Below are positions 48,536 to 57,624 of a stretch of 64,000 nt of DNA, in pieces. Under the pieces are notes generated by a model, which saw nothing but the letters and a program-made list of their open reading frames with translations, was not told where the DNA came from and made no database searches. Source of the stretch: an uncultured Clostridium sp. (GTDB taxonomy: Bacteria > Bacillota > Clostridia > Lachnospirales > Lachnospiraceae); the NCBI GenBank assembly GCA_946498245.1, contig CAMMNN010000007.1, forward strand, positions 39,935 to 103,934, in the 5' to 3' direction. Every line of letters starts with the position of its first letter. Position 1 is the stretch's first letter. The translations under genes were made by a program, and so were the position numbers.

Positions 48536-50080
48536 TCAGCGTACCTTTCGCTCTAAAATATGGCCGTTTAATTCCGCTCCAAGGCCCAGATGGGTCGTAT
48601 CCTGAAGAACGTTCTGTCCGGCTTTCAGCTTTTCAATCTCCGAGCGTTTTACCAAATATCCCGTAATCCGGATCACATCGCTGTCGCTGGAATAGAAGGA
48701 CAAATAGCGGAGATCCTTGCGGAAAGCTCCCTTTACAATATCCAGCACAAACTCCGGATTTTTATGAACCGTAGTGTCAATGGGGAAAATATCTCCTGTG
48801 CCGGAGGGGAAGTACTTGTGGAATTTGGAGCACTGCAGCAGATGGTCAATGAGTTCTTCCGGTTCTTCTCCAATGGGAATCCGGGTACCCGGGCTGATAT
48901 TGTGATCCTCCGCAATTCCTACCTGAGCGTGCAGAAGGAAGTGGCCTCCTGTAGCCTCGCAGTAAGGATTGGTGTGCTGCTTATTAAACGCATCAATCAG
49001 TTCCATAATCTCCACACCCAACTGGGTTGCGTGATCATCTCTGCCGTATCTCCCGCCAATTCCCTCTTTCTCCAAAAGAATATTAACGCATTCCGCCATT
49101 CCTACCATGCCGAACATAGCGGTAAACCGATCTCTGTGGATAAAGCCTTCTTTTGCCAGGAAATTATTTTCAAAGAATCCGCTTTCCTCCACCTCGAATT
49201 TGATTCTGGCGTCCATATACCGCGCCATAATATCCATAACATAAGGAAGCTGTTTTTCTTTAAAGTCCTGAATACTGTGAGCTCTCTTTGCAATGTTTCC
49301 TAAAATCAGACGGCAAAGGGTATAAGAACCGCCGCCTAAAAGAAGACCGTTATAGCAGCTTGCAATTACGTAGTTTTCTCCCAGTTCCCCTTTAAACATC
49401 TTGTGGTTGGCAAAACTGGGCTTTGCGCTGTGAAGCGCCGTGTCCACTGCTAGAAGGGCGAAATCATCAGGCGTTACCCCTTCCTCGTATTTCATGGTCA
49501 GGTTGGGAACCGCCTGCTCCAGTTCCTTTTCTACTTCCAGCAGCAGTCTTCCCGCTTTGGTTGCCCTGGGGCCGATATTTGCGTGGGAAAAAGAGTCCAA
49601 AACCGTGCGGTCAATATGCTGCATAAACAGCTTCAGCAGTTTTTTCGCCTGGATCTCGTCCACATCATTAATAAAAGGGTCCAGAAGTTCATCCAAAGCT
49701 CCTACATACACCGGGAAATTGGTAACGCTGGGAACGTGTTTGTAAAAAATCAGAAGGGAGTTTAACGCCTCGTATAAGTCTTTGGGAGCGTCAAGCTGAA
49801 GGAATTTGCTGCCTTCTTTCATAAATTTAAAGTAATCCGGAATAATATATCTGGGTCTTACAGGCGCATGGCCCTCAGCCAAATCGCAGATACACTTTAC
49901 GTCGTCCGGGACATTTAAAAGCTCGTCCAGTCCCTCCGGCAGATCCAAAACTTCCATAAGGGAATCGGCCTTTCCTGCCATGTTGGCCACCTTCTGCTCA
50001 TGGGTTAAGATAGGGCTCTCAATAATATCCAAAATTTCCTGCCGCGTCTGGTTTACCCGCTCCATTGAAATTTCTCTCAT
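48536..50080 (-). CDS. yjjI: YjjI family glycyl radical enzyme (function unknown)
   Basis: 514 residues, YjjI/DUF3029 family. The glycyl radical site is Gly474 in DVIRITGYLVKR. The candidate thiyl Cys is Cys242 in YVIASCYNGLLLGGG. It is shorter than pyruvate formate-lyase or diol dehydratases. No reaction is established for YjjI that I know of. In E. coli yjjI-yjjW lie next to deoCABD, and here they sit between a BMP nucleoside-binding protein and a nucleoside ABC transporter with cdd and add, so a nucleoside or deoxyribose derivative is the likely substrate class. Confidence 0.93.
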   Translation of the reverse strand: MREISMERVNQTRQEILDIIESPILTHEQKVANMAGKADSLMEVLDLPEGLDELLNVPDDVKCICDLAEGHAPVRPRYIIPDYFKFMKEGSKFLQLDAPKDLYEALNSLLIFYKHVPSVTNFPVYVGALDELLDPFINDVDEIQAKKLLKLFMQHIDRTVLDSFSHANIGPRATKAGRLLLEVEKELEQAVPNLTMKYEEGVTPDDFALLAVDTALHSAKPSFANHKMFKGELGENYVIASCYNGLLLGGGSYTLCRLILGNIAKRAHSIQDFKEKQLPYVMDIMARYMDARIKFEVEESGFFENNFLAKEGFIHRDRFTAMFGMVGMAECVNILLEKEGIGGRYGRDDHATQLGVEIMELIDAFNKQHTNPYCEATGGHFLLHAQVGIAEDHNISPGTRIPIGEEPEELIDHLLQCSKFHKYFPSGTGDIFPIDTTVHKNPEFVLDIVKGAFRKDLRYLSFYSSDSDVIRITGYLVKRSEIEKLKAGQNVLQDTTHLGLGAELNGHILERKVR

Positions 50081-50236
50081 TGCAATCCGTCCTTTCTTTT
50101 ATCCTATTTATCGGTTTTCCCATCACCTGTACAGGCAGTTTTTCTGCCGCCGCAGGTCATAGGAAAACTCCGGGTTTTTCCAAAAAAGAGGATATCCATA
50201 AGCATCTGAGATTGTTTATGAATATCCCCTCCCCAG

Positions 50237-50268
50237 CCGGCAAAACCCACTGCAGCGGATTTTGCCGG
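50237..50268. repeat. Hairpin between bmp and yjjI genes
   Basis: CCGGCAAAA (50237-50245) and TTTTGCCGG (50260-50268). No T-run follows, so it more likely stabilises or partly attenuates the 3' end of the abundant binding-protein mRNA than ends the operon fully. The 222-base gap 50081-50302 holds nothing else recognisable. Confidence 0.6.
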
Positions 50269-50302
50269 ACTGCTGCTCCAAACAGTTTACTTCCTAATTA
50301 CA

Positions 50303-51460
50303 TCAGTCGTCCAGAGTATAGATGTCGCCGTACTTCGCTTCAAAATCAGCGGCATTGTTGGGAACAACAACTTCGCCGGAAGTGATCTTCGTCTTTACAT
50401 CTTCTACTGCCGCAATTACTTCGTCACTGAGGTTGTCAGTGGTAGGAGCAATGTCTACGCCTGCCGTATGGATGTCGTAAGTAATTACGCCGCCTTCCAG
50501 AACACCGTACAGAGCTTCCTTAGCTGCATCATAGCTGGCATTGTCAACTCTCTTCATAGCAGAAGTCAGAATGGTGTCAGGAGCGATAGAACTCTGATCC
50601 GTATCTACGCCGATAGCCCAGATGCCGTTTTCTTTACAGCCTTCAATAACTCCCAGTCCGGTACCGCCTGCTGCGTGGAATACAACGTCAGCGCCGTCGG
50701 TAACCATAGAGGTGGTAGCGGATTTTCCAGTAGCCGGATCGTTAAATGCATTGGCATTGAACTGTAAAATTTCTGCATCGGGATTTGCGTCCTTAACGCC
50801 TGCCAGATAACCGTAGCCGAACTGATGCATATTTTCATTGGCCATACCGATTACAAAGCCGACTTTGTTGCTCTCAGTAACCATACCGGCTACATAGCCT
50901 ACCAGATAGGAAGACTGAGCCTGCTCAAACATCAGACAGGTAACGTTAGGCAGATCCGCATTGGTAGCGTCGTCAATGATGGCGAATTTCTGATCCGGAT
51001 AAGTCTCAGCCGCAGTCCGGGTAGCGTCAGCCAGCATATAGCCTACGCAAATGATCAGATCGTAATCTTCATCTACAAAGTTTTCAATATTAGGAGTATA
51101 GTCCGCATCCGTATTAGACTCCAGATAGTTTACCTGGATACCTAATTCTTCTCCGGCTCTCTGCAGACCTTCCCAGGAAGACTGGTTAAAGGAACCGTCG
51201 TTTACACCGCCTACGTCAGTAACCATACCAACTTTAAATTCTGCCGGATCTTTTACCGGAGTTCCCTCTTCCGCTGCTGCTTCTGTTTCCGCAGCTTCCG
51301 CGTTCTCTTCTGCTGCCTCTGTCTCCGCAGCTTCTGTCTCAGCCGCTGTGGTTTCCGCTGCAGTCGTTGCTGCAGTCGTTTCTTCAGAACCGCCGCCGCA
51401 GGCTGCCAGAGAAACTGCCATAGACGCAGCAAGAGCTACTGCTAATACAGATTTCTTCAT
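50303..51460 (-). CDS. bmpA: BMP family nucleoside-binding lipoprotein
   Basis: 385 residues. Lipoprotein signal peptide with lipobox LAAC (Cys21), a low-complexity Glu/Ala/Thr linker to about residue 70, then the BMP/Med fold: VGMVTDVGGVNDGSFNQSSWEGL, FAIIDD, QSSYLVGYVAGM, FHAAGGTGLGV, IGVDTDQSS. It delivers nucleosides to the transporter encoded downstream. First gene of the operon bmp-yjjI-yjjW-ABC-cdd-add, all on the minus strand. Confidence 0.94.
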   Translation of the reverse strand: MKKSVLAVALAASMAVSLAACGGGSEETTAATTAAETTAAETEAAETEAAEENAEAAETEAAAEEGTPVKDPAEFKVGMVTDVGGVNDGSFNQSSWEGLQRAGEELGIQVNYLESNTDADYTPNIENFVDEDYDLIICVGYMLADATRTAAETYPDQKFAIIDDATNADLPNVTCLMFEQAQSSYLVGYVAGMVTESNKVGFVIGMANENMHQFGYGYLAGVKDANPDAEILQFNANAFNDPATGKSATTSMVTDGADVVFHAAGGTGLGVIEGCKENGIWAIGVDTDQSSIAPDTILTSAMKRVDNASYDAAKEALYGVLEGGVITYDIHTAGVDIAPTTDNLSDEVIAAVEDVKTKITSGEVVVPNNAADFEAKYGDIYTLDD

Positions 51461-51516
51461 AAAATTAATTCCTCCTCTTTCTTCTAAGTAAAGATTTAGT
51501 AAAATCCTACTCTTAT

Positions 51517-51545
51517 ACTATACCTTTTTTTGACAATTTCGTCAA
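51517..51545 (-). promoter_or_regulatory. Promoter of the nucleoside operon
   Basis: On the minus strand TTGACG (51540-51545), 17-base spacer, TATAGT (51517-51522). It overlaps the last codons of the remnant gene upstream. No purine or other riboswitch is evident in the 50-nt leader. Confidence 0.75.
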
Positions 51546-51784
51546 TAAAAGGAGAAAATTTTTGTTAAGAAAGAATAAAGGGGCGGAAAAAGGAGAGCCG
51601 CTTTCTGTTTCATATTTAAAGGCAATCTCTTTTTGTCTTCATCTACTCTGTAAGGAGTATATCCCGTTTCTACAACTGCCGGGAGTATTATTTGTTCATA
51701 TATTTTTTTAAAATGTCCCTTTGGATAACCTTCAATATCACTAAATGGCATCATGACAAAGCATCTTTTTTGATTTTCTTCCAT
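51542..51784 (-). pseudogene. N-terminal remnant of a nucleotide-binding/deoxyribosyltransferase-like protein
   Basis: From ATG 51784 the product begins MEENQKRCFVMMPFSDIEGY, then HFKKIYEQIILPAVVETGYTPYRVDEDKK, the start of a family of proteins with the MMPF motif and a nucleoside 2-deoxyribosyltransferase/TIR-like Rossmann fold. After VDEDKK the sequence becomes unrelated (KRLPLNMKQKAALLFPPLYS) and stops, so most of the gene (including the expected AD[IL]SG-type motif) is missing. A deletion or frameshift near 51630 is likely. It cannot be functional as a full enzyme. Confidence 0.65.
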
Positions 51785-51898
51785 AAGCTCAGCCCCTTTT
51801 CTTTTATAGTACTTTAAAATACGGCAAAAGAAAAGGGGAGTATCGGATAAATCCAATTTTTCTCCCACTCTTTTCTGTTTAAACTGTTTTTTCTTTCA

Positions 51899-51933
51899 GG
51901 GGGCATAGTGACTGGAACTGCCACTATGCCCCC
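51899..51933. repeat. Perfect 12-bp hairpin downstream of UroD-like gene
   Basis: GGGGGCATAGTG (51899-51910) and CACTATGCCCCC (51922-51933). On the minus strand it comes after the UroD-like stop codon, about 60 bases on. There is no good T-run, so terminator function is uncertain. Confidence 0.6.
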
Positions 51934-51990
51934 CTACTTGGATTATCTAATTTTCTCGGTTCTTTTTTAGAAGGTTTCCTACGATAGCTG

Positions 51991-52989
51991 TTAGAAGGTT
52001 TCAAGTTTTTCTGTTTCCTGATTTTTCTTTCTGGTATGTCTTTCACTGGCCCGTGCTACCCGGGCGATCCTGCTGTAGGGCAGATCCCCCGGAAGTGTGC
52101 AGTCGCTTCCCAAAATCAGCCGGTCTGTTCCCGCATTGTCTATCACCGCTTCTACCGCCTGATCCAGTTCTTCCTCTGTTCCGTTTATAAGAGGTCCCTG
52201 GTGATTATCTAGGCCGCCTAAAATCACTTTGTCCGGAAATAATCTGTGTCCTTCCGCCAGTATAATTCCGCTTTCTCTAACTCCCCAGTTGACAATATCG
52301 CAAGGATAATCCAAAAAACGGTTCAAATCCACTTTGGGCTTACACATATGCAGAATGATAAATCGGGCTCCTGCCTCATAAGCGGTTTGGATAATCATCT
52401 TGTCCAGAGGGGCAATATAACGGGCATGTTCTTCCTGAGTGAAGCCATCGCTCTCCCCGCCTAACGCTGCATAGTAAATACCCTCTGCCCCTGCGGCGAT
52501 AGCCATCCGTACCAACACGCAGAGAGTCTCTGCAATACGCTTATAAGCATCATTAACGGCCTGAGGGTTGGTTCGCAGGTGGTACAGTTGAGCGTAGCGC
52601 CCCACTGAATCGTATTTTGGGATTCCCAAAAGAGCATGAGATGCCGATGCAATCACCCCATGGATCGTCGCAGCCATAGCTCCGTCCGGACATCTCTCCA
52701 CAACGTTTTTGATAATCTCCGTCTGTTTTTGGATAAACTCCGCGTCAGGTCCATAGCTTCGCACCTGTTCCCAATCCGCTGCTGTATTAATATTGCCGTC
52801 GCAAGGATAGGTATGTTCTGTCATTATTTTACAAATATCGGTTTGCGTCTTTTCAAAGTAATCCAAATGGGTTTCTACAGCCTTTTCCCCAAAAAACGCG
52901 TCCGAAGGAAAGTGCATCCAAAATCCGGTTGGAACCCGATCTGGCCTGCGGCCTTCCAAAACAGCAAAAAGACGTTCTCGCTTATTCAT
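51991..52989 (-). CDS. UroD/MtaA family protein, probable methyltransferase
   Basis: 332 residues from ATG 52989 (AAGG upstream; a further in-frame ATG lies at 53010). The fold is that of uroporphyrinogen decarboxylase, but the zinc ligands of the MtaA/MtbA corrinoid methyltransferases are recognisable: His-x-Cys in ILHMCKPKVD and a later Cys in LGSDCTLPGDLP. This favours methyl transfer over heme synthesis. No corrinoid protein is next to it, so its partner is unknown. It is the last gene of the peptide-transporter operon, 42 bases after the CyuA-like gene. Confidence 0.82.
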   Translation of the reverse strand: MNKRERLFAVLEGRRPDRVPTGFWMHFPSDAFFGEKAVETHLDYFEKTQTDICKIMTEHTYPCDGNINTAADWEQVRSYGPDAEFIQKQTEIIKNVVERCPDGAMAATIHGVIASASHALLGIPKYDSVGRYAQLYHLRTNPQAVNDAYKRIAETLCVLVRMAIAAGAEGIYYAALGGESDGFTQEEHARYIAPLDKMIIQTAYEAGARFIILHMCKPKVDLNRFLDYPCDIVNWGVRESGIILAEGHRLFPDKVILGGLDNHQGPLINGTEEELDQAVEAVIDNAGTDRLILGSDCTLPGDLPYSRIARVARASERHTRKKNQETEKLETF

Positions 52990-53031
52990 GTCAATGCCTT
53001 CTTTCTCCATTTTCGCTTTCTGTTTGTTTGC

Positions 53032-54303
53032 TTACTTTCGCGTCATGATTCGCAGGATCTCCAGATCCGTTTCTTTCATACCCGTTTTCGCTAAACAGAC
53101 GATATTTTCTATCGTTTCGTCGGCGCATTGTCCGACGATGCCTTCCCCTGCCTGAAACTTCTTTCCTTTCAATGCCAGCTCGGAAGCCAGGAGAGCTGCA
53201 TCTATGCAAGAGGCAATTTTGGCGGCACAGGAAGCCTTCGCCCCATCACACACAATTCCTGATACATTTGCCAGCATGTTGTCAACAGTTCGGCTGACGG
53301 CCTCAAAATCGCCGCCCATTAGCCATGTTACTGCAGCTCCTGCTCCACAAGCTGCACTTACTGCTCCGCAGAAGGCCGACAGACGGCCAATACCAGATTT
53401 CAGGCAGATCGCCAGCAAATTGGACAGTGCCAACGCCCGACATATATCCTCATCATTGGTTCCAAGTTCCTGAGCATAGGCCAGTATCGGAAGGGAAGCT
53501 GCCATTCCCTGATTTCCTGACCCGGAATTGATCACAACAGGCATATTGCACCCAGCCATTCTGGCATCACTGCCTGCCGCCGCCCACGCTGCAGCCCGTG
53601 AGCGGACACTTCTGTTGCCGCTTTTTAAAATCGTTTTACCCACGCTGCAGCCATAATCTCTTTTCAGCCCTTCTCTGGAGATGGCGCGGTTATATTCTGC
53701 CTGTCTCTCCAAAAGGCTCCGAACCGGCTGAAGATCAGCACAGATGGCATATTCATATATTGTTTTCAGCGAAAGAACCTGGTATCTTTCTTCCTCCCTT
53801 TCCCTGGATTTTTCCTGACTTTTTACCATTTCTATTCCATTATGTTCTACCCGGACGATTTTTGTATGATGCCCTGCGATTGTCACCAATGCTCTTTCAT
53901 CTTCTGCTTCCATTTCAACAATAATATCCAGTCCGGGTATATTTTCTAACAAGGCTACCTTGCAGATCTCCTTCTTTCTCAAATTCTCCATTTGAGCCAG
54001 CTCTTCCCTTGTTACCCTGCTCAAAACTTCCAGCTCCTGTCTGCTGTTCCCCACAACAGCTCCCAGAATGGCGCTAACCTCGATTCCTTTTCTGCCCCCG
54101 GTGTTTGGCACCACTACTCCTTTTACATTTTTTACTACATTTCCTGAACAATAAACCATCATACGCTGCGGGAGGCGTCCCAGCTCTTCCCGTGCTCTTG
54201 CCGCAGCCAGGGCCACTGCAATTGGCTCCGTACATCCCATAGCCGGAATCAGCTCTTTCTTTAAAAGGCTGTGGCAAAATTCCGTAATCTTTTCGTTTAC
54301 CAT
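53032..54303 (-). CDS. cyuA: CyuA/UPF0597 family L-cysteine desulfidase or serine dehydratase-like protein
   Basis: 423 residues. MGCTEPIAVALAAA with Cys24, then PVVINSGSGNQGMAASLP, CDGAKASCAAKI: the pattern of the Fe-S CyuA/UPF0597 family, which includes archaeal L-cysteine desulfidase and resembles the serine dehydratase alpha chain. These enzymes release sulfide or ammonia and pyruvate from cysteine, or deaminate serine-like compounds. In the operon it follows the amidohydrolase by 33 bases and precedes the UroD-like gene, so its substrate is probably the amino acid freed from the imported compound. Confidence 0.88.
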   Translation of the reverse strand: MVNEKITEFCHSLLKKELIPAMGCTEPIAVALAAARAREELGRLPQRMMVYCSGNVVKNVKGVVVPNTGGRKGIEVSAILGAVVGNSRQELEVLSRVTREELAQMENLRKKEICKVALLENIPGLDIIVEMEAEDERALVTIAGHHTKIVRVEHNGIEMVKSQEKSREREEERYQVLSLKTIYEYAICADLQPVRSLLERQAEYNRAISREGLKRDYGCSVGKTILKSGNRSVRSRAAAWAAAGSDARMAGCNMPVVINSGSGNQGMAASLPILAYAQELGTNDEDICRALALSNLLAICLKSGIGRLSAFCGAVSAACGAGAAVTWLMGGDFEAVSRTVDNMLANVSGIVCDGAKASCAAKIASCIDAALLASELALKGKKFQAGEGIVGQCADETIENIVCLAKTGMKETDLEILRIMTRK

Positions 54304-54336
54304 TATTTCCCCTTTCCTTGCAGCGCCCTGGACGTT

Positions 54337-55596
54337 TTACAGTGTATTTTTATGCACAGTACCGCCTTTCATAATCAATTTCATGTTCGATTTGTCTGTC
54401 AGAATATCCAAATCCTCCACTGGATTGCCTTGAATCAGGAGAAGATCTGCAAAAGATCCTTTTTCCAGCACACCCACTTTGCCCTTGGGATAAGGATTTC
54501 GGTAGGTACACAGTTTAAACAGATCATGTGCGCGTCCCGTAGCAGCTCTGAGGCCTTCAAAACTGCCAAACCGTTCTTTATATACGCTAAAATCTTTTAA
54601 GTGATGTTCTTCACAGAAATACCGATTGGTGGCCATATCTGTGCCAAATACCATATTCAGGCCGTATTTAATAATCAGTTCTGTCTGCTTCTCTACTCCC
54701 TTCTTCACCAGCTCATATTTTTCCATCATATCCGGCGTGTATTTGAAATCCATCATAGAATCTTCTGAAAACGCAGGACAGGGGCAAACCCAAACGCCAT
54801 TGGCCTGAATCATTCTGGCAGTTTCTTCATTCATAAGCTGGGTGTGTTCCAGACTCATAACTCCCGCGCTAACAGCCCTCTGCATAGATTCATTGGTATA
54901 AAGATGGGCCATGACATAAGTGCCATAGTCTGCAGCCGCCTCTACTGCTGCCCGGATTTCTTCAAAAGTCATCTGCACGGTGTAGAGATGGTCAAACTTT
55001 GATGCAATTCCCCCACCTAAAAATAGTTTAATCTGAGAAGCTCCTAAAAAAAGCTGATCTCTGGTGGCCCGCCGCACTTCGTCAGGGCTGTCTGCTAAAA
55101 TCCATACACCATTATTCATAACCGGAGACATATAGCCTTCTACTGTACGCTGGCTGGCAGCTCCCGGACGATTATCACAGTGTCCGCAAGTCTGGCCGAT
55201 TCCGGAATGGCTGGGAAAAATCCTCGGCCCTATTGTATAACCATTATCAATACACGCCTTTACACCGTAGATCATACCGCCTGCATCACGAACTGTCGTA
55301 AATCCTCTCAGCAGGCATTCCTCAGCGTTCTTTGCCGCCCTCACTGCAGTCTCATCTGCACGCAATGGTTCCATCTCGTCCCCGCCGCCTGTCAGTGCCA
55401 AATGGATATGGGCGTCAATCAGGCCTGGAATCGCAGTGCACCCTTTTCCATCAATCACCCTGTCAAACTGTTCCTCTGAAAAATCCTTCTGGAAAATCTC
55501 TGTAACAAGATCATCTTCCATGGCAATATTGGCATTATACAGTAATTCCCTGTGATTGCCATCAAATACATTACAGTTTTTAATCAATTGTTTCAT
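54337..55596 (-). CDS. COG1228 amidohydrolase (imidazolonepropionase/Xaa-Pro dipeptidase-like), 1
   Basis: 419 residues. Metal site: His-x-His in IDAHIHLAL, Lys in SQIKLFLGGG, His in YVMAHLYTNES, His in SLEHTQLM, Asp in VFGTDMATN. The start is ATG 55596, preceded by GGAGG and overlapping the oppF stop by 4 bases; a longer frame to 55728 lies inside oppF. Such proteins hydrolyse cyclic amides or dipeptides such as Xaa-Pro. Its coupling to the transporter suggests it opens the imported compound. A second enzyme of the same type is divergently encoded. Confidence 0.88.
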   Translation of the reverse strand: MKQLIKNCNVFDGNHRELLYNANIAMEDDLVTEIFQKDFSEEQFDRVIDGKGCTAIPGLIDAHIHLALTGGGDEMEPLRADETAVRAAKNAEECLLRGFTTVRDAGGMIYGVKACIDNGYTIGPRIFPSHSGIGQTCGHCDNRPGAASQRTVEGYMSPVMNNGVWILADSPDEVRRATRDQLFLGASQIKLFLGGGIASKFDHLYTVQMTFEEIRAAVEAAADYGTYVMAHLYTNESMQRAVSAGVMSLEHTQLMNEETARMIQANGVWVCPCPAFSEDSMMDFKYTPDMMEKYELVKKGVEKQTELIIKYGLNMVFGTDMATNRYFCEEHHLKDFSVYKERFGSFEGLRAATGRAHDLFKLCTYRNPYPKGKVGVLEKGSFADLLLIQGNPVEDLDILTDKSNMKLIMKGGTVHKNTL

Positions 55597-56588
55597 AGCG
55601 TACCTCCTTCCTGTTTTCCTCCGCACAGATGGCAGGCAACCCGGTGTCCCGGCTCTGTCTCCCTCAGGAGCGGCACTTCTTCTTTGCACTGTTTTCTGGC
55701 GCTGGGACACCTTGTGTGAAAACAGCACCCGGCTGGCGGATTCAGAGGACTTGGAACATCTCCTGTCAGCACTATCCGCTTTCTCTTTACTTCTGTATCA
55801 GGAATAGGGATAGCCGACATCAGCGCCTGGGTATATGGATGCTGCGGATTAGAAAATATTTGTTTTCTGGACGCCCATTCCACAATACGGCCGAGATACA
55901 TCACTGCCACCTGGTCACTAATGTGTTTTATTACGCTTAGATCATGAGATATAAAAAGGTAGGTCAGCCCCCGTTCTTTCTGAATATCCTGCATCAGATT
56001 GAGTACCTGGCTGCGGATTGATACATCCAGCGCAGAGACTGGTTCATCACACACAATAAAAGACGGTTCTAGTATCAGAGCCCGTGCAATGATCATTCTC
56101 TGGCGCTGTCCGCCTGAAAACTCATGGGGATAGCGATGCATCTGCTGGCGGCTCAGGCCCACATATTCGATGAGATCCATGACTTTTTTCTCTCGCTCTT
56201 TTCTGGTTCCAATGCCGAAAGCGTCCAGAGGAGAACGCACTGTCTCAAATACAGTCATGCGCGGATTTAAAGATGAGTATGGATCCTGAAATACAATCTG
56301 CATCTGCTTACGCATTTCTCTCATCTGGGGTAACGAAAGCTCCAGAATATTCTGCCCGTTAAAAATAATGCGGCCCTCAGTCGGTTCAATCAAGCGTAGT
56401 ATGCTTTTCCCCAGAGTCGATTTGCCACAGCCCGATTCCCCTACAAGGCCCAGAGTCTCTCCCCGCCGGATAGTCAGGTCAACCTCGTCCACCGCCTTAA
56501 CATAGCGTTTTTTTCTCTCGAATAAATTGCTTCCAACCGGATAATACTTTTTCAGCCCTTCCGCCTGAAGCAGAATTTCCCCACTCAT
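55593..56588 (-). CDS. Peptide ABC transporter ATPase (OppF/DppF type)
   Basis: 331 residues. Walker A GESGCGKS, signature [15 protein letters not shown], Walker [11 protein letters not shown], and the C-terminal oligopeptide-transporter domain with Cys motif [14 protein letters not shown]. Start ATG 56588 overlaps the OppD stop (ATGA). The substrate may be a peptide, opine or nickel chelate. Confidence 0.93.
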   Translation of the reverse strand: MSGEILLQAEGLKKYYPVGSNLFERKKRYVKAVDEVDLTIRRGETLGLVGESGCGKSTLGKSILRLIEPTEGRIIFNGQNILELSLPQMREMRKQMQIVFQDPYSSLNPRMTVFETVRSPLDAFGIGTRKEREKKVMDLIEYVGLSRQQMHRYPHEFSGGQRQRMIIARALILEPSFIVCDEPVSALDVSIRSQVLNLMQDIQKERGLTYLFISHDLSVIKHISDQVAVMYLGRIVEWASRKQIFSNPQHPYTQALMSAIPIPDTEVKRKRIVLTGDVPSPLNPPAGCCFHTRCPSARKQCKEEVPLLRETEPGHRVACHLCGGKQEGGTL

Positions 56589-57562
56589 ACCATACCCTCC
56601 TCGTACAAAAAGCACTTAACCAAATGGCCCTCCACAGAGTAAGTCCCAGGTGTTTCTGTTCCGCACCTCTCTGAAGCGTAAGGACATCTTGTGCTGAAGC
56701 GGCAGCCTTTGGGCATATCGTGGAGATTGGGGACATTTCCCTTAATCGTATAAAGCCTGTCTGTCTCATAATCCATGCGCGGGATCGAAGCAAGAAGCCC
56801 CTTAGTATATGGGTGAAGCGGGTTCTGAAACAGATTTTTTGCATTGGCATATTCCATAACATGACCCGCATACATTACTAAAACTGCATCTGACATTTCC
56901 GCCACCACACCCATGTCATGTGTAATCAGCAAAATAGCGGTATTCATCTGCTGTTTAAGCTGTACCATCAAATCGAGAATCTGCGCCTGGATTGTAACGT
57001 CCAGGGCAGTCGTCGGCTCATCTGCTATCAGCACTGCCGGCCTGCATGACAGCGCCATAGCGATCATAACACGCTGTTTCATTCCTCCTGAAAGCTGGTG
57101 AGGATAGTCTCTGGCCCTATCCTCCGGAGCCGGAATGCCCACTTTCGCCAGCATCTCCACAGAGCGTTCCCAAGCCTGAACCCGGCTTATTTTTTCATGA
57201 GCCATAAATGCTTCTGACATTTGTTTTCCTATTCTCATTACCGGGTTTAAGCTTGTCATCGGATCCTGAAAAATCATAGCGATCTCTTTTCCTCGTATGC
57301 TGCACATCTCATGGGCTGTCTTTTTTAACAATTCCTGTCCTTTCAGACGGATAGACGAACCCGGCTCAATTCTTGCAAAAGCCGTTGGCATAAGCTGCAG
57401 GATAGAGAGAGCTGTTACACTTTTACCGCAGCCGGATTCCCCTACGACTCCTAAGATCTTTCCAGCTTCCAATGAAAAGCTGACACCGTCCACTGCCGGA
57501 ACAACTCCGTCCTTTCCGTGAAAGTAGGTTCTCAAATCTGACACTTCCAATACAGGCGCCAT
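56585..57562 (-). CDS. Peptide ABC transporter ATPase (OppD/DppD type)
   Basis: 325 residues from ATG 57562 (GGAAGG upstream). Walker A GESGCGKS, signature LSGGMKQRVMIA, Walker B IADEPTTALD, C-terminal Cys motif CRFSTRCPYASERC. A frame extending to 57649 lacks a ribosome site and does not match the family. Confidence 0.93.
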   Translation of the reverse strand: MAPVLEVSDLRTYFHGKDGVVPAVDGVSFSLEAGKILGVVGESGCGKSVTALSILQLMPTAFARIEPGSSIRLKGQELLKKTAHEMCSIRGKEIAMIFQDPMTSLNPVMRIGKQMSEAFMAHEKISRVQAWERSVEMLAKVGIPAPEDRARDYPHQLSGGMKQRVMIAMALSCRPAVLIADEPTTALDVTIQAQILDLMVQLKQQMNTAILLITHDMGVVAEMSDAVLVMYAGHVMEYANAKNLFQNPLHPYTKGLLASIPRMDYETDRLYTIKGNVPNLHDMPKGCRFSTRCPYASERCGTETPGTYSVEGHLVKCFLYEEGMV

Positions 57563-57624
57563 AGTCTTTCCTTCCTTTCTGTAGAGTGACCGAAACACGC
57601 TTGTTCCGGCAGCATATTCCGCCT

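Noticed and set aside
47083..48666. A 527-codon open frame on the plus strand
   Set aside because: It is wholly antisense to the nucleoside ATPase, yjjW and yjjI genes, has no family features and no ribosome site; it is a by-product of their codon use.
51461..51516. Possible purine riboswitch ahead of the nucleoside operon
   Set aside because: The leader is only about 50 nt, AT-rich and lacks the conserved junction sequences.
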